Below are positions 33,999-47,386 of a DNA stretch of 64,000 bases, piece after piece (position 1 is the stretch's first letter; the number at the start of each line of letters is the position of its first letter). The position numbers were made by a program, and so were the translations under genes. Origin of the DNA: Mesodorylaimus sp. YZB2_4 (taxonomy: Eukaryota > Nematoda > Enoplea > Dorylaimida > Dorylaimidae); contig JASANH010001367.1 in assembly GCA_030248295.1 (NCBI GenBank), forward strand, positions 744,001-808,000, given 5' to 3'. Under the pieces are notes generated by a model. That model saw only the letters and a program-made list of their open reading frames with translations. It was not told the origin of the DNA and made no database searches.

Positions 33999-36900
33999 TC
34001 AACTGTCCGACACCGTCTCACCCATCGGCTGCTTGGATGGCGGAGAATAGTTTAACTCAGCCAAACATTGCGCCAGTGCGGCCGAGCTTTCTAGACGACT
34101 GAATGCCAAATAAGTCAACATACGTTCGTACTTTCTCAAAAGGCGACGCCCATCGCAAGAATAACGAGCTAAATTGCGAAGTATCAAACTACTAGTTAGA
34201 CGAAGACTCTTTGTCACTGGGCCTTCGCTCTCGTCCTGAAACACAAGAGTTCATAAAGACAATACTATTGCATCCCTCACACAAGTCCTTACCACAACGT
34301 CTTTGGTCAGATTCACCAAAGCATGCCGTCGTATAGCCACTATTGCAGCATCGGCAGGATAGCCCGGATGAGGCGGCGGTACGCGAGGCTCAGGAATGTT
34401 CGAATGACCGCACATACTGATTTCGTATCGTCGAACGGCCGCCGCACGCAACGAATGCTCATTGCAATGTATATCCTGCACGAGAAACACGATCGATGCG
34501 AGCCTGCGAGAAACAGAAAAATAAAAACGAGTACCTGAACATGTGCGACCAAGGACCATCGTTGACGTCCCGTCTGATCGCAATTCAGCCAACGACACAC
34601 CCGAGTTTCGTCATCGATATGGCATTTGGCAACGTGATAATAGACGGCATTCGACGATGGGAAGCCCCTAGAAATCACGAGCTTGTACATAAAGAGCCAG
34701 CGTAGAGGACACTGACTGATCGTTTTTCGGAGACTAGAAAATATTTTCACAGCCAAAAACTATCCCGTCAAATACGTAGCCGTTCCCAGCTACAGTATAC
34801 TTACTTTCCACATCCATCCCAATCGCAGCAATACTGCAGCCGGCCAGGCGGCGGAATCCTAACAATGACTTGGGATCCTCCTGGACCAGTGGTAGTGATA
34901 ACAGTCTGTTGGGCGACATGCGGACTTTGCGACCTAGTCGGAGGCAATGGAAGTCGAAAAGAGGCATTGGCAGCCGACGTCGAAGACTGCGCCGAGCTGG
35001 TAGACGCTTGGGAAAATGAATCGTCCAATCCTTTCTGAGGTGAATGCACTTCTTCCACCACCTTTTTCTTTTTTGGATACCGTTTCTTCTTTGGTGTCGC
35101 CGCTTCTTCATTAGACACGCTATCCTTGTCCACTTTTCTCTTCCTCGTTCCCGGTCCTTTCTTCGGAGTCTTTTTCACTGGCGTCGCTTCTACTTCATTT
35201 GCGCCTTCTTCCTTCTCCGCCTTCACTCCCTCTGCGCCGCCACCAGCCAGCAATTCCTGAATCTCTTGAACAGATTGAGTCACATTCTGACTAACCGCTT
35301 CCATGTCGGGGCTGGGACTAGAGCCGCTACTGATCGCACAATTCGCCCCAGCCTCGGCTCCAGACACAGGCTTAACCAAACCGTTGACCAGTGGCGGCGT
35401 CGTTTCAGAATTCGCCATTTTCTTTGGCAATGGCGAAGTCGAATCAGTGTTAGCAGCCTTCTTTCTACCAGGTTTCTTTTTAGCCGGTGTACTGACTGCC
35501 ACCGCTGCTGTCGCTGTTTCCGTTGTACCAACCTCCGCATTCGTTTCAGTCGATACAGAGTTCGAATTCAGGTCACATCCGTTGCTGTTATCGGAGTGCG
35601 AATCGCTAGCGCCATTGACGGGCTTTTGTATCGACGGCAGTGGCGATGGCAAGGACGACGAGTTGTTGTCGGGCGTGTAAAACTGCGAGGACACCATGGC
35701 CACCGTGTTTTCCACTCGCACGATCCTAGCTTCATGGCTATCGCCCGTCTCGATAACCGTTCTAGCTTCCTGAGCCGGATGGCAGACTTCCAAATGGCAA
35801 ACGGCTGTCATTGAGTTGACTGAGTCGCGATTTGAACCATTCACAAGCCCGCCATTGTCATTGACCGTTCCAGAATTACAAGTCGCCGGCGTCGACGATC
35901 GATTCTTGCCCACCTTCTTTGGTATTTTTGCAGCTTTCCTTTGCGATTTTGGCGAACTAGCTTGCTGTTGAACGGAAGCGAAATTGGTCGCTCCTAATCC
36001 CGTACTACTGTTTGTTCCAGAGAATCCAGACGACAACGAGTCGGGCGTTCCGGGCAGACTGTAGCCACTGTCCATCGTTCCGGCACTGTTCGAGCGCGCG
36101 CGAATAACATTCGCCGCGACGCCACTCGATGATCCTGGAGTTTTGGCCGGAACAGGACTGGCGTGCAACAATCCACTATTACTCTGCTTATCGGGCGAGC
36201 AACCGGCTGATAGAATCTGTTGCATTAGCGGATGCTGAGCCACCACTTGCGACAACGGAGGCGACGTCGATGAGCAAGACGATGACGGACTGATCAAATT
36301 GTTCTTAACAGGCATCTTGGGTGTGAATTTGAGTCCATCGAATTGCAGTAGGGTACTTCGACAACTTGACTGGCCTCCAACACTGGCGCCACCATTGGGC
36401 CCAGCTTCCAATTGTCGAACCGTACACGACGGGAATATCTGACGAACGTAATTCGTAAACACAGTCACCAAAACTGCCGTCGATCCGTGAGCGCACATAT
36501 CTTGAACGTACGACGCATAAAGCTCCCCTCGCGACACTTGACTGCCTGGATCGATGCTGCAATGCTGTCGAAGCCAATTCATCGTCAATTGTTCAACGTG
36601 TTGATCTTGCTGCACCGCTACGGCTGGTCGATAAGACGAATTCGGCTGCTGAGAATTCGACACCGCACTTGCCGCATTGTCAGCTGGCGACACTGGGGGA
36701 TTCTTGGCCACGTCTAATTTTGTCTTTCCAATCGTCGACTCCTTCTTTACCAATGATATTGGAGGTGAATGTTGCGCTGGCAAGACAACAACGGCATTCG
36801 AACGCACCGAATTCACTGAAGCAGGATTGCTCGACGCATTAACTGGAACCATCGGGCGCACTGGACGGGCTAGAAATGGCGGAGGAGGGTGTTGTATTGC

Positions 36901-39900
36901 CGCAGACGATGATGCTTGCATTGAACCTGATTCTGCCAAGGGTCGATTTGATCGGACGGCTGAATGTGATGCTGACGCATCAGAAGAATGAACGGCTGAA
37001 TTAGACACTGGTAAGAGAGGAGGTGCGACTCTTGTAGGATGTGGAAGTATAGCTGTATGCGGCGTCGGCATTCCATACTCGACCACCTTCATTCCTAATA
37101 AACCAGTCGGGCCAAAACTGATAGCTTCGACCGTTACAAGTTGCACCAATGCATCTAAACGAAAAGGGACTCTCAAACCATGGTTCACATGTTCCTGTTA
37201 CTCTCTCAAATCCGTATGGCACCTAAAATTTGCTTTATCCCCATCCCTATCTTTTAAAAGATCACACATACCAATGGCCCGTGGTATTTCAGCAATTCGT
37301 TGACATGGCACGCAGCCCAATTCGGTCATTTGATAAAGGCATTCGAGTAAATACACGCACATCATGATATCTTTGACGGCCAGAAGAGCAATCATACGGC
37401 GTATAACTACTGGCTCCAAATACTCGCACAACAGCATCTCGTTTCGTTCATTCGTACACAAACTGCCAATTGTTTCTAATGCTATAAAACGAACCATTTC
37501 GAGCGTGAATTTCCCCCAAACTCATTCTCACTCTTACCTCTAATAACGTGAAATTTGTTGTCGGAATGCAAAAGGCGGGTAAAAGTATCCATTAGGTGAC
37601 GTACCACCGATGGTTCGACCTCGTCCAAATTAATCTAAAACTCAATATATTGAACTCTACAAAACTGTCTTCCTACCAATCCCTTATCCTCAAAGCCAAA
37701 ACACCCATAATCCACCTCATCCCTTTCACCCTATTTATAGTACCTTATATTACGCATCAGTTTCTCAGGCTACGCATAGATAAACCAACATACCTCACAA
37801 GCCAAATTACTCAACGTATCCAACGCCAATGATTGCAGGCCAATTTTCCGACAGTTCAAACCGATCAGCAGGTACCTAATAAAACGAATTTCAGTGTAGA
37901 TAGAAGGGAAAATAGCCACATCATCTCATCAATACCTAATCATGGTACGATTATTGGCTAATGCAGATCGACATTCCGATTCAAATGAAAAATTCCGTAA
38001 AATATTTGCAACCTAGAACACCAATAGACTGCTTCAAATACAAAAGGCTACACTAACTCTCCCTCGGTTACCTGATCCACCCTTTTCGCAATAGTCGTCT
38101 CCTCCTTTGGCAGTAAGTTTAAACAACAGAATATATCTTCATATCGCAAAGCCGCACCAGTTCCATCTCGCTCTTTGTTCTCTGCAGTTCCTAGCAGCGT
38201 TCGCACCAGATCGTCATCCCCTTCGATACAATTCGACCAAAAGGCCTCCAAGTCTCGTTCAGGATTATGTAATTTCCACGAATCTTCATATAACGATCGA
38301 TACGACGATATGCCTAAACCAGCATCATGACCCAATATCGCACTCTTCGCAACATCCCTATTTGTTCACATACCCCGGCCGAAAATTCCCGCATGTGCCA
38401 AGAGGAGATCGATCAGTATGGGTGCCTCGTTAAGTCGAAGAGAAATGTGTCCACCGCCGGCGCTAGCAGTGCTCGACAAAATCATACATATATTGACAGC
38501 GAAATCGACCTCGTTTGGTAAACCGCTTTTCAAGCTCCGTATTAAACGTTCGCAGTGTTGCCCTTCGAGAACATTACTGATGGACGAAGACGTCGAAACG
38601 CTCGGATGAATGTAATCTGTAACAAATAACCTGTCCTTCACCAATGCTCCAATGAAGGTATGGAATCTTATCAGTCAAGCATGCCATACTCATTCGTAGC
38701 TTCATAACACATCACATCACATACCTGGAAGGATGGAGGAAGCGTAACGAGGACTAGCAACTGCTTGGCCACCTAACGACGATAAATAGAGTCGCCCGCG
38801 TTGAGATCGTCCACTCAGATTCGAACCAGGACCATCACCGTTGTCACCATCACTTTCGCCAAATAATTGCGACTGCTCGAATTTCGATAAATATCTAAAA
38901 CCAAGCCGAATAACTGACATAGACTTCCAATCAACTATCACGACCGCTTACTTCATATAAATGATTTTGACAGCGTGTTCCGAGGCCGTACATCCTTCTG
39001 GAATGTTCAGCGATTCGACAACATCGTACCAACGGTTCGAGCTCGATACCTAAAAGCAGAAACACTTTTTATCAAGCATCAAACGAAATTTATGCCAACA
39101 GTTGATTAAACCTTTGAATTTCTCGCGAAGTCCTCAGTTTATCATCAGTCAAGATTGAAACAAGCGATGGTGGACTGGAACACGGTCCTATCTTCTCTTC
39201 GGCACAAGGAATATATGCTAAGCATCGTGCAGGCACACGAAGCGAGCAGGCTGCCGCTAAGGCCTGTCCTCTCAGGCAGAGTAGCAGCAGCAGCAATGAT
39301 CGGCAACAGAAGGGACATGGCGGACAACCGGATGGCGTGGCGCCTGCCTTATTGGCAAAGTTTCAGCCGCTCCCGTAAACCGACCAACCAGCGTAAGGAG
39401 AAGTCAAAACATAGCGTACGACAACCCAACACGTGGCCACTCTCACCATTCCGTAATTTTATTCACTTCTAGCCTCAGCCTGCTCAACGCTGCAACACAG
39501 CAGTCCGTCATCTTGCATCGTCCGCCTCCTTACACACGGGTTCTTACAAAATAACGGGCATGAATGAAAGTCTTTCGCGTACTACCTCACCTACCATTCT
39601 TATTCCGACAGCCAACGGTTGATAACACGATCCAAACTGAGCTACCCAAAGGCTGCCTCAACCGCTCATACCTCCCGCAAGAGTAACACCTATTTGCAAG
39701 CACGCAGTTACTGACCACGCAATAAACAGCCATAATTTTAAAATTCAGACCTTGGAATGTTCCTGACCTTACCAAGACTAAAACAAGCCATCTCTTATGG
39801 CTTCTAACGCCTTAAATCCTGTCAGAACTTATTATTAGTGACGCCAAGAAGCCTGTACTGAGTGATTATTATTTCGAGTGACTTAAAATTGCCAAGAATG

Positions 39901-40341
39901 CCGAGAACCATGCCTGTTGAGACGATTTTAGTTAATCTCAATGAAAACAAAGCTGACGCAGCATTCCTTGGACAAACATAGATTTCATTCACCGTTTGAG
40001 AGTCCGAAATCAAATTTTCGCGATACTTTTAGTCGCTGGACTTTACACTACCATTCCCTCCTTCCCGCAAATATTTCAAATCTTATGCTTACTTTTGCCC
40101 AGCCACCGAGCGCTGTCACTTTTTGATACAAAGCGTAAAAGTCCACTGGACGACCGCTGATATACGGGACTCGAAAAGTTGAATTCCTAAAAATATAAGC
40201 AAATATTCTAAAATGAAAGTAGCAAATCCAGGAAACAAAAATTTTACTATACCATTTACGACGATAATACTGTTCCAATTCCGAATAAAATTCGCGCCTC
40301 TTTTTATGACGCTCTAATTCAAGACCAGAAACGTCGGCCAT
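33999..40341 (-). CDS. ARID2: ARID2, AT-rich interaction domain subunit of PBAF (SWI/SNF)
   Basis: Chromatin-remodelling subunit defining the PBAF complex. Fourteen exons, phases closing exactly: 40341-40253, 40186-40093, 39049-38952, 38894-38725, 38616-38374, 38313-38072, 38012-37936, 37875-37794, 37634-37538, 37481-37272, 37154-34805, 34667-34535, 34475-34293, 34235-33999; 1434 residues. ARID domain, residues ~10-115 (REFYSELEQYYRRKW; YISGRPVDFYALYQKVTALG; NRWYDVVESLNIPEGC). Armadillo-like region ~115-500 (LIRSLKSGLPNEVDFAVNIC; ILRNFSFESECR; ISFGPTGLLGMKVVEYG). RFX-type DNA-binding domain ~660-745 (NWLRQHCSIDPGSQVSRGEL). Ser/Pro/Thr-rich middle with basic KKPGRKK and KKKRYPKKKK. Two C2H2 fingers ~1235-1300 (CDWDGCGK...HVAKCH; CRWLNCD...HVQDIHC). 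C-terminus EGPVTKSLRLTSSLILRNLA matches vertebrate ARID2. Complete. Confidence 0.97.
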
Positions 40342-42697
40342 TAGCGCAAATCTATTCAAGGCAGATCACGTGCCTGCTGATCGCCTCGATCGTTATCACA
40401 TGGACGAAAATATGTCGGCCCAATTTGAGTCCAACGAAGAAAGAATCTCTAACAGACCAAATTAAAAGTCCGATTCGATGCACTTACAATTCCGAACCAA
40501 TGATCAGACAGCGACCCAGACGCACGAAAAGCGACAATGGGTGTTGGAATAGAACTTGATAATTTTGAATGAAGATACCGATGATCACCGTTTGATCATG
40601 AACGCATACAGTCTAAATCCACCCTTAAAAATCTATAACAAGAACAAATATGCGAAATGACGGTATTTCACCTCAATCAATGAAGTTAAGAGCGCCAAAA
40701 CCGGAAACGCGGTAAATATTGGCGCCAATCAAACGGACAAGAAGTATGGGGCCAGTTTCAAGCGCAGAGGAGAGCAGGCGCTGTCGGTTTTACCCGTTCG
40801 GTTTGTTCATTCATTCATACGAACGCGCTCTAAACTACCTACTACTACTACTACGAGAGCATACGTGCGACCACACGCCTTCAACTGCGCCTCTGCGTAA
40901 AACTTGGTAAGTAACAACAACCCAAAGCAGCATCTTTCTCTTCAGTCATACCATAATAATCGATAGCCTGATAACGCGTTGATCACAATTTGGCAAGCCC
41001 GAATGCAATAAGATCAGCTCAATCTCTTTCGGTCGCGTCGAAACCGATAATCGATTGAATTATACATGCACCAGACTAGCATATGAATCGGGTTCCGACA
41101 CAAAAACATGCAGACAGACGTAAGCAATAAAAATGGTTTGATTCTGCAAGCGCGAGGACTGACGCCTTGTAAGCTGCAAATCATCGCGGGTGGAATACGG
41201 TGGGACGACGCGAGGTCAATCGTACCTAGCTAACCCCGTGGGCTCAAATTACCCCCACACTCGAAGTAAAATCACGAACAGGCAACTTATCGGCTTCAGG
41301 ACTGATCTCCAAAAACTTGAGAGCGGCGGATGACGCACCCAGCGCGCGTCGTCGAATTGATAGGATGAGCAAGGAAAGCGCTAAATTGAAATCTGCCCGC
41401 ATCCCGCCGCCCGCACCTTGGCGGTGTAAGCAGAGTCGAAGGAAGCCGATCCTGGCGCGTGTACATTTATGGGATGAGCAAGAAAGAGGCGGGATGCGCG
41501 ATGTAAAGCGAACGGGCATCATCGCGACGAGGACATATACACAGCGACAACAGTCAGCCGCATCGTGCCGACGGGCGCAGCGGCGACGCCGTGCCCACAT
41601 ACGATATAGGAGAAACAGTGAAAAACATAGAACAACGTGAAGAGTATAGGGCGGCCAACGAATGATTTTCCTTGCCTATACCTACAGCCAGTCTTTGCTG
41701 TTTCGCTCGCCCCTTCGTCTTCTTTATGAGCCACGGCAGCAGGCGAACGACTGGCTGGCCTTCGAAAACGTCGAAACGAAACGGCGGGTGAGCGACCGAA
41801 CGCTCTCTCTGCAGTATGTACGTCGAAGCCGGCCTCCACAGCACGTCCGTAGAGTAGTAGTCACGAAGAATATATACGTACAACGTAGCTACTGAGCAAA
41901 CACCCATCCGCCAGCCCATTGCATACAACCATATATGTTTCGCGACAGCCGTCTCCCCGACAACCAGAATACGTTTCTCGCCCATCCCTCGTCGGCCCTG
42001 CAACTGCCTATCGATTGGCCACAGCCAGTGCAACTACCTAAACCGCGGGACGGTTTCGACGGCCCCAAAACCAACCAGCGCCACTCGCCTCACCTCACAG
42101 CCAACGGCGCGCTCGCGAACGCCACGCGCCTCTCGCCCCTTAGATAACGAATATTCAAAATTAGGCCCGCAATTCGATTCGAATTTCGAAATTTCACACC
42201 CAAGTATGGAAAGAAATCCGCGAACAAGCACGCCACGTAAGAGACGAAACCTCAGATGGCGCGCATTGCAGACAATTGGACCATTTCAAACACGACGCAC
42301 AATATGGCTGCCCCCTGATGAATGACCGAAACTGCCTTCTATATGGAAAACAAGAGAAACTCCTAAAAAGATTAAGAATAGGAAACAATTGTGTTTAATA
42401 AATACTATATTGAGATATTTATCAACTGTTGCTCGAGTTACAGGGATTTATTCGGTCAACTACTAAGTATTGCCTTTTGATCAAACCGAAAACGCGCTTA
42501 CAGTACACGCGATTCGCAGGCACTCACGACACTTATCACTTTTCGCGCTGTCTCAAACCTAAAATACTTTACACTACTTACAGCGCAGAAGCTATGGATA
42601 GCCGACAGATAGCTTTCTGCAGCTAAAATCACTGTTGCCAGGAGGGCCTGCGAGTGGAGGCTGTGCGCAAAATCTCATCAATTCGTTCGAAGCCATC
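40342..42697. other. Divergent intergenic region between ARID2 and OATP
   Basis: The two genes point away from each other, so this 2.3 kb should hold both promoters. The ARID2 ATG is at 40341, while a 5' UTR of unknown length precedes the OATP ATG at 42698. GC-richer patches lie at 41200-42100. A (CTA)n microsatellite sits at 40840-40855. Open frames here on both strands overlap each other and match nothing. Confidence 0.5.
40840..40855. repeat. (CTA)n microsatellite
   Basis: ctac followed by about four CTA units. Confidence 0.7.
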
Positions 42698-45600
42698 ATG
42701 CCGAAAACGTCGTTTTCGAAACCATATTTGGGGCGACATTCATTTGACAGCGGGGTCAGCGCTTCTCTCGAATCGGTATCAACCATTCGGATATTGGAAG
42801 CTGAAGAGAAAACAAAGAGAGGTCCACTCAGCATATCGAAAGAAATAAAAAAATCGATTTCGAAACAACCAATACCTGCTAAACAAACATTAGTCGTCGA
42901 TCAGAAAAAGGTTCCGAGACCAGACAAGCCCGTTCCGTTGGCCACGTCAGCTCCGTCGCTGAAACCAAAATCGGCGTCCGCTCCAGCTAGTGCCCCAGTG
43001 CAAAGTGCGTCAGGTATTTCCGACGAGTCTTCAGTGACAGTAGCAGTTTTGGAACGCGAAGATGGGGGATATTACGGATGGAAAGGGTGATGCAATCCTC
43101 GATAGCTTGTAAGAGTCAGGGCGTGGTCAGGCTAACCTTGCTGATTTCTTTCAGATGGCGTCCCGAGTGTTTTCAATGCTGTCTCAAGCCTCTCTCAGTT
43201 CTGGTCATCATGGGTCTGGTGATCATGGTGCAAGGGTTTTTCATCGGTGGTGTCTTTCCATCCGTTGTGCCATCGCTACAAATGCGATTCTATCTCTCCT
43301 CTGTCGACATAGGACTGATTCGAATGATGTACGATGTCGGAGTTGCCTTGATGGTCGTGCCTGTCATGTACTTCAACTACGATGCCAGAGGTCAGAGATG
43401 TGTGATATTTGTGCTGAATGTCTGGCATGTCTGGTTTAGGACCTCGCCAAACACGCTGGCTCGCCAACAGCTGCCTGATAATGAGCTTAGGCGCTTTGAT
43501 TTGTGTGATACCACACTGTATTGTCGGTGAGTACGATTACAGAGATCGTGTCCACGCCAGTCACCACCACCTGTGCACCCACGATGCATTGGAGGCAAAC
43601 AACTTGTGTGATGACCACAGTTTGAACTCGGTCAAGTACATTTTCATGCTTGGTTTCTTTCTGGTCGGTGTTGGTGGTGCTCCATTCTACACTATTGCCA
43701 TATGTAAGTGTGAAAGTATTCTTGCTCTTGTGGGTTAATCGTGCATGACATTTAGCGTTCATCGATGAGTACGTCTCGGAGGAAACATCAGTTTTCTACA
43801 CGGGCATTCTCAGCGCGTGTAGCCTGATCGGAGCGGTTTTTGGCTATTCAGTCAGTACTGGCATGCTGAAACTGCATTGCGACATCGTCAGAGGTACACC
43901 TCACGAGTAAGCTAAGGTGATTGACTTTCAAACAACAGATCGACACAATGCTACATTTTAGCATGAAAATAGATTGGAATGACTCGAAATGGGTCGGTGC
44001 TTGGTGGCTGGCCATGTTCATTGCGGCACTGCTCTTCGCCTTGGCTGCTATACCACTGTACGGCTTCCCGAGAACGTCCAAGTCGCAAACACCTTCCACT
44101 CCGAGTGAAGATACCATGGCAAAAAAACCAAAGTCAAAGCGAAGAAACCAGAAAAATCTTCCCCGGTCGGTGGCTGTTTCCAAGAACGTGGATACGCTGT
44201 ATCACAGCGTAAAGGTAAAAGCATCCAACAATAATTTGAATTAGGAACTAATAATATTTGATTCAGGCCTGTCTGACAAATCCGACCTACATGGGGCTGA
44301 TAATCGAACGCTGCAGCGCAGCCATGATTGGCACAGGTGTCTCCACTTTGATGCCATTCTATATCAAAACAATCTTCAACGCACATATGATGAATTTGGC
44401 TAGTAAGCGCTAATATTATGCTTACGCTAGATGTGAATCGCTGCTGGGGGAGGCCGGATGCTATTTTATAATTAGCCGTGTTAACTCGAAAATCACCTCT
44501 TTCATGTCATTTGTCCTTCGGCAGTCGGATCTTGAGTTATGGGTCTGGAGACATGACAAGGAGCATGGTCACTGCCATCCAATAGGCAAGGCGATTTTGT
44601 CAGGAACCACATGTCTAAACGTCCAGCGTACTCACTGTCAGCTGCCAGTTTGTTTGGCATCTTGAACACAAGTCACGCGGACAGAGTCTTGAGTCAAAAC
44701 TGTGTCTTAGCCTCAGTTAGTATAAAAAATGTATACACTTTTCCAAAACACTTGATGTATGCTCCGTTTGGAGAGTATTTGAGACACTGTTGCCCCGAAG
44801 CTTCGAGTTAGCACGGTACGTTTTTTGTAAGATATTGACGCCTTGTAAATTAGATATTTGGTCGTTTTGCAGTGGTATTCGTCGCTGCTAGTAGCGCCCT
44901 CGGATTAGCGTCTGGAATCCTGTTGCAACATTACCTGCACCTGCGTCCAATTGGCAACGCTCGATTCATCTTGGCCATGGCTCTTGCCACATTACCTTTT
45001 CTGGGCACGTTTTTCGTCACTTGTCCCGACACACGCTTTGCTGGTATGCACTTGCCGTATCCAATTAACGGAAGCGACGTGAGCTTGAGGGCGCCTCGTT
45101 GGCAAGATAGTTGCAATGCTGAATGCAACTGCAGCAACGTGGACTTCGATCCCGTCTGTTACGAGGATCAGTCGATATCGTTCTATTCGAATTGTCATGC
45201 AGGGTGCAAAATATCTATGAACGATGTAAGTTTATTTTGTCACCTCTCCTGTAGGTTTGTCGCGAAACCAAAATTTAGTGGCAGCACCTAGTTAGCACGG
45301 GTTTATGGAATTCAGAGAGACAGTGCAAGACATGTCAATCCACCACTTGCGGACTGGGTCCCCTCTAATCTTTTTCAAATCTAACCTCCATGCGAAAGTT
45401 TGGTCGTTTTTTCCTTGAATGCAAAATCGACAGATCCGATCTGTCGCCTAAATCTTGATACGATCTGACCGATCCTATCCAAAAAATTAAATTTCAGCAG
45501 AGATCATAACTGGCACCACGTCCTCCCCTATAGTTGGCGATAACTACTCGCTCTCTGTCCGTCAGGGCCCCTACATAAAGTGAAATCCTTGACTCGCCCT

Positions 45601-47386
45601 AGGGGCTGACTAGGGCTGACCAGAGGATGGCTCAAGCCACAGGACTACTCCACGCAGTCCACAGACCCTTCATGATGAGCTTTTACTGGCACGCACCAAG
45701 AAGTTCGCGTAGACTCTCAATTCGGGTAGCAGCCACACGTGTCGGCCGTCAAAGGGATTCTCGGATCTGACGATGAGCTCTAAGTGTTCAGACCAGGAAC
45801 TCAAGACGAGTCTTCTAACGATGCCTGCAAACAAACCGGAGACTCGACCTCGAACTCGATCACTGACTTAGTCTGACTGCCCTGATTCAGGAGAGACGGA
45901 CGGTTCCTTGAACCAATGCACTGATAGGTGCGGAGAAGTAGTCCACGGGCATAGGAAAACCAACCACCTGGTTAAAAAAAAACTGGAATTTTCTGCGGAC
46001 TGGGGAAAAATGGGTCGTGCTCATCACATTATGCCAAATTAATGATTTCCAGTCACCAAATTTAAAGTTTGGGGACGGCCTATCCAGTAGCCTGATTGGA
46101 TTAGATCGAGAACCGAGAGGCCCCTCTGATTGGGGAATCAGTTCGGCCAGATCAGACTTTAGGTGGGCGTCCAGCTATTCTTGCGACTGGTCCACTCAAA
46201 AACAAAGATCCAATGTCTTCCAAGATCACCAGAACCAAACTTTTGAATTCAGGTTCAACTGCTTGCAGTATTTTGACGAAATTAGAAGGACCCTTATTCA
46301 GAAATGGTGAGATTCAATGCCCACATGAACACCTCTATAATTCTACTGTCTGTGCTACCTGAGCCCAGATCTAGCGTAGATGAGAAATATGTGATAAGGT
46401 ATGCCTTCCGGGCCTGTATCTACCTGACCCTTCTTGCGACCTAGCAGAACAAACTTAGCCATTACCATTTATTGCTAGCCCGCTCACGGCTTCTTAAATT
46501 CGGAGTCAGTGCCCTCACAAATGCGGATTTTCGAATACAGCTCCATCTCCTAGGGTCAGGGAGCATGAGATAATTTTGAGGATTCATGGTATTTTTATTG
46601 CAGACACTGGATGACTGTTCATGCGTACCATGGAAACCCAACAGTACACAAGGCGGAGGAACGATCAGACGAATAGGACCATGCCCGGTGAAATGCGGGA
46701 TGCGAGTGCATGCCTTCTTGATCGGTTTGTCTTGGGTGGCTCTGCTCTCTTTCATACGTGTCAATCCATCGCAACAGTGTCTTCTGCGGTAGGGTCATTA
46801 GTGTCCTTATTGACAGCCTCGTGACAGGAAGCAATTATGTTTAGATGCATCCCATTCAAAATTCGAATTGTCGGTTTGACGATGAGTGCTTTGTTTACTC
46901 GCCTGTTCGGTAAGTTGACAGAAAATACAGACTAGGAGAGGAAGTGTACTAAGTAGTCTTTAATTTGCTGTTAGGTCGGGGGGGGGGGGGGAACACTATG
47001 TATCTTTATGTCGGCTACACTTTAACTTTATAGTGTATCGTTACTAAATATCCGTCCTTGTAGGCGCCATTCCGTCTCCACCTCTGGCGGGTCTCATCTT
47101 GCGTCTGTCATGCGTCGTTTGGCAAACCTTGTGTCATGAGTTAATAAAATGCGAGCAGAAAGACAAATCCCTTCTGGTCGTTCTTGTGTTCAGTGCTACT
47201 ATGATCAATACGTTGATCGGAATCTTGGGTCTGATAGTTGCCAGCTGGTACTTCAAGCGGTCCGTCAGCTCGTGGCGCGAATCGATGACGACCAGCAAAT
47301 GCGAGCAGTCGTTAGGCGTAACAGCGGAGACGACCAGCACCAGAAAAACCAACACAGCCTCGTCGTCATCGACTGCCCAATCCTAG
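42698..47386 (+). CDS. Organic anion transporting polypeptide (SLCO family)
   Basis: Twelve-span plasma-membrane carrier for amphipathic organic anions. Exons: 42698-43086, 43155-43390, 43440-43703, 43756-43886, 43939-44214, 44267-44402, 44873-45225, 46604-46788, 46845-46909, 47064-47386; 785 residues. A ~130-residue cytosolic Ser/Lys-rich N-terminus precedes TM1 (LSVLVIMGLVIMVQGFFIGG). The family signature is DSKWVGAWWLAM before TM6. The large loop carries a Kazal-like Cys cluster at about 555-593 (CNAECNCSNVDFDPVCYED, SNCHAGC), continued in the next exon by DCSCVPW and CPVKCGM. The late block is SALFTRLFGAIPSPPLAGLI. The donor at 43887 (GTCAGA) is the least certain border; it is chosen because it alone keeps the frame. 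The 1.4-kb intron 45226-46603 is unusually long here and contains repeat-like sequence. Substrate unknown. Confidence 0.95.
46978..46991. repeat. Poly-G tract (14 G)
   Basis: Uninterrupted run of 14 G within an OATP intron (46910-47063). Confidence 0.9.

Noticed and set aside
34801..36991. Several long plus-strand frames (for example 35044-35814, 35303-35680, 36412-36991)
   Set aside because: They are antisense shadows of the large, low-complexity ARID2 exon 37154-34805.
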